In this document: positions 57,966-64,000 of the stretch, piece by piece
Position numbering within the stretch: the first letter of the stretch is position 1
Layout: every line of letters begins with the position of its first letter
Assembly: GCF_048320135.1 (NCBI RefSeq)
Contig: NZ_CP182947.1
Span: 1,550,001 to 1,614,000 of the forward strand
Length of the DNA: 64,000 nt
Direction of reading: 5' to 3'
Source: Ideonella_A sakaiensis_A
GTDB taxonomy: Bacteria; Pseudomonadota; Gammaproteobacteria; Burkholderiales; Burkholderiaceae_C
Translations under genes and position numbers: made by a program
Notes under the pieces: generated by a model
The model's database searches: none
Seen by the model: the letters and a program-made list of their open reading frames with translations, nothing else
What the model was told of the DNA's origin: nothing

Positions 57966-58841
57966 TCAGTCGTCTACGTCTTCCGCTTTGCTGCGCAGCA
58001 CGGCGTTGATTTCGGCGCCGAAGATCAGGGTGGCGGCGCTGATGTAGAGGAAGACGAGGGTGGCGACGGCGCCGGCGAAGCCGCCGTAGACGAGCAGCAG
58101 CTTGCCGGCGCTGCGCAGGGTCTGCGACAGCACGGCGGCGGCGAAGACCCACATTGCGGCGCCGATCATTGCGCCGGGCAGGACCGTCGACAGCCGCTGC
58201 GGGATGTCGGGCAGCCAGCCATACAGCAGCGCATACATCATGCTGAGCACCCCGAATGCCGAGGCGTAGCGGATGACGTCGCGCAGCAGCTCGGCATGGG
58301 CGCCGGCGTTGTCGTCGAGCAGTTGCCAGACATAGGGCGCGATCACGATCGTGCTGAACGCGGGAACGATGCCGGAGCCGACGATCGCGGTGAACAGCGT
58401 CACCTTCAGCCGCGCCTTCCAGAACGACAAGCTCTGCTCGACACCATAGGCCCGGTTCAGCGCGGTGCGGATCGCCTGCACGCCCGACGATGCCGTCCAC
58501 AGCGTCACGACGAGGCCGAACGCGAGCAAGGCCTCGCTGCGGTGTCGCAGCACCTGGTCGACGACCGGCTGCAGCGACGCCTGGACGACCGGCGGCGTAT
58601 AGCCGATCACCCGCTCGGCGAGGGTTGCCGCATCGCCCGGATGGCCGATGAAGGCCGCGGCGGCCGAGATCAGGATCAGCAGCGGAAACATCGCCAGCAC
58701 CGACGAGAAGGCGACGCTGCCGGCCTGGTTGGCGCTCTGGTGGCGGATATAGCGCTGCACCGCGCGCGCAAATACGCGGATCACCGGCGTGCCGAAGACC
58801 AGCCTGCGCCACCATGACGGCCTTGCCGACTCGCGGGTCAC
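57966..58841 (-). CDS. YihY/BrkB family inner-membrane protein
   Basis: This polytopic membrane protein (291 residues from GTG 58841) has about six membrane segments and the family landmarks HQSANQAGSVAFSSVLAMFPLLILISA, LWTASSGVQAIRTALNRAYGVEQ and LLVYGGFAGAVATLVFLYISAATLIFGAEIN. The name RNase BN once used for this family is an error. Its function is unknown, with suggestions of transport. GTG 58841 has GGAG 7 bases upstream. An ATG at 58934 and a TTG at 59009 would extend a low-complexity N-terminus. It faces the gsp operon. Confidence 0.88.
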   Translation of the reverse strand: MTRESARPSWWRRLVFGTPVIRVFARAVQRYIRHQSANQAGSVAFSSVLAMFPLLILISAAAAFIGHPGDAATLAERVIGYTPPVVQASLQPVVDQVLRHRSEALLAFGLVVTLWTASSGVQAIRTALNRAYGVEQSLSFWKARLKVTLFTAIVGSGIVPAFSTIVIAPYVWQLLDDNAGAHAELLRDVIRYASAFGVLSMMYALLYGWLPDIPQRLSTVLPGAMIGAAMWVFAAAVLSQTLRSAGKLLLVYGGFAGAVATLVFLYISAATLIFGAEINAVLRSKAEDVDD

Positions 58842-59114
58842 GATCGAGCTCCGAGGTGGTGGTGATTGGCGCGACGCGCCGGGAGGGGTGCGCCTGGCTG
58901 CCGCCTCCGCGGTCGCGCCGGTTGATCCTGGCATGGCTTGTGCAAACCCGGAAATGTCAACGCAAATGCCGGCATTTTTGTTGTTTGGTAAAAGGCAATC
59001 GTTGTTCAATCGAAGTGCGGAATCAGCAATTGGAGGTTCAATGGCTCATTCACCCGGTGACCGTTCGGCGAGAAAACGCAAGCATGTCTGCAGGAGCGAT
59101 CAGGGAGTTGTGCC

Positions 59115-60062
59115 ATGCCGATAACACTTGCCGCCTACCACGAGATCTACAAGACCGCGAACGTCGAGCGCGCCCTCGGCCAGTTGCCCGAGGACTCGCG
59201 CGCGCTGGCGCGGCTGTACGAGAAAATGATTGAACGCGGCGGCGAACGCTTCGTCAGCAAGCCATCGGCTGTACCTGATGTCAGCGAATGGCGCGCGCAA
59301 TCGCCGAATTTCGGCGATGTGATCGACGAGGTGCTGCGCGAAATCGCGCTGGTCGTCGATACCGACGATCCGCTCGAACTGACGCCGATCCTGCTGGTCG
59401 GCGATCCCGGCGTCGGCAAGACCCGCTTTGCGCGCGGGCTGGCGGCAATCCTCGGCACCGGCAATGCCACGATCAGCCTCGCGCAGACCACCGCCGGCTG
59501 GGTCGTCGGCGGTTCGGCCGCAACCTGGCAAGGCGCAAAACCCGGCAAGGTATTCGAGACGCTGCTGCACGGCGAAACGTCGAACCCGGTCGTCACGATC
59601 GACGAGATCGACAAGGCGTCGAGCGGCCAGTACGACCCGCTCGGCGCGTTCTATGCGCTGCTCGAGCGCGATACCGCGGCCGAATTCGTCGATGAATATG
59701 TCGATCTGCCGGTCGACGCATCGCGCATCCTGTGGATCGCGACCGCCAACGATACGCGGTCGGTGCCGGAGCCTATCCTCAGCCGGATGCGGGTGATCGA
59801 GGTCCGCCCGCCGACCCGCGAGGAGGCCAGGGTGATTGCTGCGGCGATGTACCGCGAACAGCGCGCCGCGCACCGCTGGGGCGACTTTTTTGCTGCCGAA
59901 CCGGCCGACGCGGTGCTCGATGCACTCGAAGGCGTCTCGCCGCGCGAACTCGGCCACTTGCTGCGCTCGGCATTTGGTGCGGCAAAAATGGCTGGCCGCA
60001 GCGAGCTGACGGTCGACGACCTCGGCACCCAAAAGCAGCGCCGCCCGCGGATGGGTTTCTAA
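59115..60062 (+). CDS. Stand-alone AAA+ ATPase with Lon-type ATPase module
   Basis: The 315-residue protein has Walker A GDPGVGKT (96-103), Walker B VVTIDEIDKAS, sensor 1 ILWIATANDT, arginine finger in PEPILSRMRVIEV and sensor 2 SPRELGHLLRSAFG. The order and spacing match the ATPase module of Lon protease, but there is neither a Lon N-terminal domain nor the Ser-Lys protease domain. A helical region of about 65 residues precedes the P-loop. GGGAG lies 7 bases before ATG 59115. No operon partner is seen; the substrate is unknown. Confidence 0.8.
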   Translation: MPITLAAYHEIYKTANVERALGQLPEDSRALARLYEKMIERGGERFVSKPSAVPDVSEWRAQSPNFGDVIDEVLREIALVVDTDDPLELTPILLVGDPGVGKTRFARGLAAILGTGNATISLAQTTAGWVVGGSAATWQGAKPGKVFETLLHGETSNPVVTIDEIDKASSGQYDPLGAFYALLERDTAAEFVDEYVDLPVDASRILWIATANDTRSVPEPILSRMRVIEVRPPTREEARVIAAAMYREQRAAHRWGDFFAAEPADAVLDALEGVSPRELGHLLRSAFGAAKMAGRSELTVDDLGTQKQRRPRMGF

Positions 60063-60083
60063 GCAGCGGCCAGCGCAGCCGGA

Positions 60084-62219
60084 TCAGGGTGCGAAATCGT
60101 CGACCTGGATGACCTTGTCCGCTGCTTCAAGATAGGCCAGTGCAGCGGCCGGGTCGCTGGCTCCGGCGGCAGCGTCCTGCAATGAGCGGGTGCGGCGCAG
60201 CGCGCGGTTCAGCTCGGGCACTTCGTCGGCGATCGGCTGCGCCAGTTCGAGTGCACGCATCAGGTCGAGCAGGCCGCCACCCTTCGGCACGCCGAGGTCG
60301 GGGCACAGCCGCTTGACCAGCGCGGGGTCGGTGCGCAGCGATTCGGCCAGCGTCAGCAGTTCGCGATCGTCGAGCGGCTGCAGCTTGCGGGCACCGCCGC
60401 GCAGCGCCGGCGCCAGCAGCCTGACCGGCCAGCCCGGCAACTCGCGGTGCAGCCCGTGCAGCGTGGCCGCCGCCAGTGCCAGCTGCCTGCTGATCGCGGC
60501 GCGGGCCAATGGCAGCATCTCCGGCGCCGCATCGACCTGATACCGCCAGAGACAACCCGCAGCCAGATAAAGCGCAGACAACACGTCGCCAAGGCGGGCC
60601 GACAACAATTCCATCCGCTTCAGCCGGCCGCCGAGCAGGCCCATTGCCAGATCAGCGGTCAGCGCAAACTGCGCCGACAGCCGCGCGATGCCGGCGGCCT
60701 CGGCCCGCAATTCGTCCGGCACCTGGCCGATCACCGGTGCGCCGAACAGCCCGCGGCGCAGATTGGCAAATACATGGCCCAGGTGCCCGAGCAAGGCCTT
60801 GCCGAGCGCCTCGGCATCACCGGCCTCGACCGCCGCCATCTCGTCGAGCACATGCGGATGGCAACGCACCGCACCCTGGCCGAAGATGATCAGCGCACGC
60901 GTCAGCAGGTTGGCGCCTTCGACGGTGATCGCGATCGGCGCATGCCGGTAGGCAACGCCAAGCAGGTTGCCCGGCCCGCGGCTGATGCCCTTGCCGCCGA
61001 GGACATCCATGCCGTCGGTGACCGAGCGCCGCCCGGCCTCGGTCAGCTGCACCTTCAGGACCGCGCTGGCAACACTCGGTTGCTCCCCGGCATCGAGCGC
61101 GGCCGCGGTATAGCGGCGGGCGGCGTCGCTGGCATACAAGTCGAGCGCCATCCGCGCAATGATCGCGGCAATGATGTGAAAGCGCCCGATCGGCAAGCCG
61201 AACTGCTCGCGGACCTGCGAATAGCCGTTGACGACGAAGAGGCTGGTCTGCTGCATCGCTGCGCCGAGCGCCGGCAGCGAAATCGCACGCCCGGCCGCCA
61301 GGCTCTCCATCAGCATCCGCCAGCCCTGGCCGACCCTGGCTTCGCCGCCGATCACCCAGTCCATCGGCACGAAGACATCGGTGCCGCGAATCGGCCCGTT
61401 CATGAACGCCGAATTCATCGGCCGATGGCGGCGGCCGATCTCCATGCCTTCGGTCGGCACCGGTATCAACGCGCAAGTGATGCCGAGCAACTGCTCGCCT
61501 TCGGGCCGCGTCGGGTCGCAAGCCTGGAAGGCCAGCCCGACCACGGTCGCCACCGGCGCCAGCGTGATGTATCGCTTGTCGAAATTGACGACGAAGCCAC
61601 GCACGCGCCGGCCGTCGATCTCGCGTTCGGTCAATACGCCGAGATCGGGAATCGATGCCGCATCGGATCCGGCATACGGCGAGGTCAGGCCGAAACACGG
61701 CAATTCGCGGCCGTCGGCGAGCCGCGGCAGATAGTGGTCCTTCTGTTCGGCCGTGCCATAACGCAGCAGGAGTTCGGCCGGGCCGAGCGAGTTCGGCACC
61801 ATCACGGTGACGGCGGCAGCGACATTGACCGTCGCGATCTTCGTGACGACCGCGGCATGGGCAAAATGGCCGAAGCCGAGGCCGCCATGTTCAGGCGGAA
61901 TGATCATCCCGAAAAAGCGCCGCTCGCGCAGCCATTGCCAGACTTCGGGCGGCAGATCGCCGGCCTCGTCGATCTCGTGATCGTTCAGCATCGCATTGAG
62001 CAACACGACCTCATGATCGAGGAAATGCTGCTCCTGCCCGGTCAGGCGGTTCGGGCCGCGCGCCAGCAAGGCGTCGAAATCGGGCCGGCCGGCAAACAAT
62101 TCACCTTCGAAGCCGACGCTGCCGGCCTCCAGCGCGGCGCGTTCGGTGTCTCCCATGCTCGGCAAGGCGCTGGCAAACGGCTTCAATGCGGCCCGGCCGA
62201 TCATTGCGGCAAAACTCAT
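60084..62219 (-). CDS. fadE: FadE-like acyl-CoA dehydrogenase
   Basis: FadE oxidises acyl-CoA to trans-2-enoyl-CoA in beta-oxidation, using FAD. The 711-residue protein has the acyl-CoA dehydrogenase N, middle and C domains (FFGMIIPPEHGGLGFGHFAHA, LPCFGLTSPYAGSDAASIPD, ITVEGANLLTRALIIFGQGAVRCHP). A C-terminal FadE-specific domain (DUF1974 type) follows, ending around RRTRSLQDAAAG. It is shorter at the N-terminus than the E. coli enzyme, which has extra membrane segments. GGAGGAG precedes ATG 62219. It lies 81 bases after pqiC, perhaps in the same transcript. Confidence 0.93.
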   Translation of the reverse strand: MSFAAMIGRAALKPFASALPSMGDTERAALEAGSVGFEGELFAGRPDFDALLARGPNRLTGQEQHFLDHEVVLLNAMLNDHEIDEAGDLPPEVWQWLRERRFFGMIIPPEHGGLGFGHFAHAAVVTKIATVNVAAAVTVMVPNSLGPAELLLRYGTAEQKDHYLPRLADGRELPCFGLTSPYAGSDAASIPDLGVLTEREIDGRRVRGFVVNFDKRYITLAPVATVVGLAFQACDPTRPEGEQLLGITCALIPVPTEGMEIGRRHRPMNSAFMNGPIRGTDVFVPMDWVIGGEARVGQGWRMLMESLAAGRAISLPALGAAMQQTSLFVVNGYSQVREQFGLPIGRFHIIAAIIARMALDLYASDAARRYTAAALDAGEQPSVASAVLKVQLTEAGRRSVTDGMDVLGGKGISRGPGNLLGVAYRHAPIAITVEGANLLTRALIIFGQGAVRCHPHVLDEMAAVEAGDAEALGKALLGHLGHVFANLRRGLFGAPVIGQVPDELRAEAAGIARLSAQFALTADLAMGLLGGRLKRMELLSARLGDVLSALYLAAGCLWRYQVDAAPEMLPLARAAISRQLALAAATLHGLHRELPGWPVRLLAPALRGGARKLQPLDDRELLTLAESLRTDPALVKRLCPDLGVPKGGGLLDLMRALELAQPIADEVPELNRALRRTRSLQDAAAGASDPAAALAYLEAADKVIQVDDFAP

Positions 62220-62300
62220 GACTGCTCCTCCGCCCCGTCATGGGACCGGCCCGGCCAGCGTGCACCGATCAGTGGCCGTTGGCAAGCCGCGGCCGAGGCG

Positions 62301-62972
62301 TCAGACCGTTGGCGCACTGTTGGCCGGCGGGCAGCCGACCGCCGTGCCGGAGCCGGCAGCGGCGCGCAACGAGGCGCCGATCTGGTCGGCCAGACGGGCC
62401 ACCGATCGCCGGTAGGCGGCGGCGATCGGCACCGTCCCGCTGCCCTGAACCGGCTCGACGATGCGTGTGCTGCATGGCTGGGCCGCGGCACCGCGTTGTG
62501 GCGGCAGCAGCGACCAGCGCGCGTCGAGCAGTGTGTTGCTGCCCGGCCGCGCATCGATGCGCTGTACATCGACAACGAGGCGCCATGCCGGCCGATCATC
62601 AGCTTCGGCCTGGCGCGGCAACGAACCATCGACGACACCCCAGCGCGCGGCGAGGCGCGACTGCAGCGCGGCGCGCAGTTCGTCGGCGAGCGGTGCAGCC
62701 CAGCGATCCTGCTCGAGCATCTGCAGCGTATCGTCTGCGCGGCGCACCAGCCACTGCGGCTGATCGACCGCCGGCGGAATGCCGACCGGCGCGACGACCA
62801 GCCGCAGCGGTGCGCCCACCGCAGCAACCTCGCTGGTCACGACGGGCCCGGCGTCCGAACCGAGCAGGCTGTGGAAACGCACTGCCGGCGGCGAGGACGC
62901 ACAGCCGACCGCGAGCAACGCGGTGCCACACAGCAGCGCCAGAGCGGACCGACGGCTCGATGGCGTCGGCAT
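62301..62972 (-). CDS. pqiC: PqiC-type outer-membrane lipoprotein (ABC transport auxiliary family)
   Basis: The 223-residue product has a lipoprotein signal with lipobox LAVGC followed by ASSPPAVRFHSLL. The YmbA/PqiC core comes next (APLRLVVAPVGIPPAVDQPQWLVRRADDTLQMLEQDRWAAPLADELRAAL). PqiC forms a ring in the outer membrane that docks the PqiB needle for lipid traffic. I choose ATG 62972, which has GAGG 5 bases upstream. ATG 63023, overlapping the pqiB stop as ATGA, would give a leader 17 residues longer. Confidence 0.87.
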   Translation of the reverse strand: MPTPSSRRSALALLCGTALLAVGCASSPPAVRFHSLLGSDAGPVVTSEVAAVGAPLRLVVAPVGIPPAVDQPQWLVRRADDTLQMLEQDRWAAPLADELRAALQSRLAARWGVVDGSLPRQAEADDRPAWRLVVDVQRIDARPGSNTLLDARWSLLPPQRGAAAQPCSTRIVEPVQGSGTVPIAAAYRRSVARLADQIGASLRAAAGSGTAVGCPPANSAPTV

Positions 62973-63019
62973 CGAGTCCTCAAACGGCCGCAGCGCGGGC
63001 GACATTGGCAGAAAAATCT

Positions 63020-64000
63020 TCATCGCGGCGGGGCCGACGGGTCGGCGGTTGGCATCGGCGGGCGGGTCAACGAGCTTGGCAGGCGCGGCGCGGACGTCGA
63101 CAGGGGTTCGTCGGCCGGCTTGCCGCGGATCAGCGACTGCGGATTGCGCTGCAGGTAGTCGGCCAGCACGCGCAGCGATTGCGCCGCGCGTTGCACCTCG
63201 GCCAGCGCCTGCTCGGTCTGCCGCTGCAGCGGCGCGGTCTCGTTGAGCAGGTTGCGGTCGAGGTTGTCGATCGACTGCTGCGCCTTGCCGAGCGTGGCCT
63301 GCAATTCCTCGACCGCCTTCATCGCCTCCGGCGTCAACCGGGTCACCGCGCGGTCGGCATTGCCGAGCGTCGATTTCGCGCTGCTGAAGGTCTCCTGCAC
63401 ATCGCGGCCGATCGCATCGAACGGTATGCGGCTGATCTTCTCGACGATCTGCGCCAGTTGGGGCTGGATTTCGCTCAATGTGCCCGGCACGGTCGGCAGC
63501 GTGATCACGCCTTCGGCCGCCGCCTGCTGTTCGGCCAGTGCCAGCCGCGCCTCGCGCTCGGCGCGCCGCTGTTCGCGTGTCTTTCGTTTGCCCGAGACGG
63601 CCGCGGTTTTCTGCCGGCCATCGGCGCCCGTCGCCGTACTGCCGTCGCGGAAGAAGTCGAGCGCGATGTAGAGCTGCCCGGTCAGCAGATTGCCGGTGCG
63701 CATCTGCGCCTTCAGGCCCTGCGCAACCAGTTTCTGCACCGCACGGGTGCTGTTGTCGCGGCCCTCGACATCACCGATCACCGCGCCGGCCGGTGGCGGC
63801 GGCAACGCATCGGCAGGCCCGAGCAAGGCGTCGCGCAGCTTGCCCAGGCGCAGCGGGAACAGATCCACCGTCACCTCGACCGGAAAGCGCCGGCGGCGGA
63901 CATCGCGCATCAACTCGATCGTCTTCACCTTGCCGATCTCGACACCGAGAAAATCGACCGGCGCACCGATCACGAGCCCGCGCACCGAATGGTCGAACAC
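63020..64000 (-). CDS. pqiB: PqiB-like multi-MCE-domain protein, C-terminal part (5' end outside window)
   Basis: The window holds the last 326 codons. The visible part begins in an MCE domain (SVRGLVIGAPVDFLGVEIGKV) and continues into further MCE-like sequence (GLKAQMRTGNLLTGQLYIALDFF). A long helical region follows (about residues 150-290, with TLGKAQQSIDNLDRNLLNETAPLQRQTEQALAEVQRAAQSL) that in PqiB forms the coiled-coil needle. The tail is Pro-rich. A basic segment KRKTREQRRAEREARLA is inserted after the MCE part. The frame is open to the window edge, so the start and the membrane anchor are missing. Confidence 0.92.
   Translation of the reverse strand: MFDHSVRGLVIGAPVDFLGVEIGKVKTIELMRDVRRRRFPVEVTVDLFPLRLGKLRDALLGPADALPPPPAGAVIGDVEGRDNSTRAVQKLVAQGLKAQMRTGNLLTGQLYIALDFFRDGSTATGADGRQKTAAVSGKRKTREQRRAEREARLALAEQQAAAEGVITLPTVPGTLSEIQPQLAQIVEKISRIPFDAIGRDVQETFSSAKSTLGNADRAVTRLTPEAMKAVEELQATLGKAQQSIDNLDRNLLNETAPLQRQTEQALAEVQRAAQSLRVLADYLQRNPQSLIRGKPADEPLSTSAPRLPSSLTRPPMPTADPSAPPR

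Overview
The window is a high-GC, gene-dense stretch of a Gram-negative chromosome. It probably comes from a betaproteobacterium of the order Burkholderiales. The support is an mlaFEDACB-type operon, a Burkholderia-type general porin (start MKKSLVALAVLAS, then SSVTLYGLVDQG), Coq7-type ubiquinone hydroxylation, zwf followed by hexR, pilMNOPQ followed by aroK-aroB-dgt, and two copies of an intergenic repeat of a type I associate with Comamonadaceae and relatives. Apart from one degenerate Y1 transposase-like gene there is no obvious mobile DNA, and I saw no rRNA, tRNA or CRISPR array.

Layout. 1-1629 (+): 3' part of zwf, then the sugar-phosphate-sensing regulator hexR. 1616-5587 (-): mlaF-E-D-A-C-B, the retrograde phospholipid transport system. 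5701-11989 (-): gltB-gltD, glutamate synthase, with a good sigma70-like promoter at 12020-12048. 12105-12827 (-): a RAYT-like Y1 transposase homologue that has lost its catalytic residues. 12871-31440 (-): a nearly continuous 18.5 kb type IV pilus block. In transcription order it is pilM-N-O-P-Q, an Ig-like lipoprotein, aroK-aroB-dgt, pilE-fimT-pilV-pilW-pilX-pilY1, and a TonB-like protein. 31755-36073: mrcA (PBP1A, divergent from pilM), cyaY, the LptM-like lipoprotein and lysA. 36094-41649 (-): a dipeptide/oligopeptide ABC importer in the order B-A-C-D-F. 41844-42869 (-): the porin with its terminator and a candidate promoter. 43177-46129: coq7, an OsmC-family gene, a candidate small RNA with an anti-Shine-Dalgarno loop, and ilvA. 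46164-57677: a type II secretion system with gspC divergent from gspG-H-I-J-K-L-M-N-D-E-F. 57676-57965: a mosaic of direct repeats and hairpins. 57966-64000: a YihY-family membrane protein, a stand-alone Lon-type AAA+ ATPase, a fadE-like acyl-CoA dehydrogenase, pqiC and the 3' part of pqiB.

How it fits together. Much of the window serves the envelope: two MCE lipid-transport systems (Mla and Pqi), LptM for the LPS translocon, PBP1A for peptidoglycan, a porin, a type IV pilus and a type II secreton. The pilus block holds the alignment subcomplex (PilMNOP), the secretin (PilQ), a pilin, the minor pilins and the tip adhesin PilY1. The motors PilB/PilT, the platform PilC and the peptidase PilD are not here, and the type II system also has no prepilin peptidase in the window. 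Many junctions are ATGA or TGATG overlaps, which fixed several start codons.

Most notable: a roughly 95-nt candidate sRNA (44366-44462) whose loop carries the 16S anti-Shine-Dalgarno sequence; the intact but catalytically dead RAYT-like gene with an inverted repeat beside the gltB promoter; an Ig-repeat lipoprotein inserted between pilQ and aroK; a Thr-rich insertion in the vWA region of PilY1; a possible 67-residue ORF coupled at both ends between gspK and gspL; and the repeat mosaic after gspF. All calls come from reading the sequence; no searches were run.
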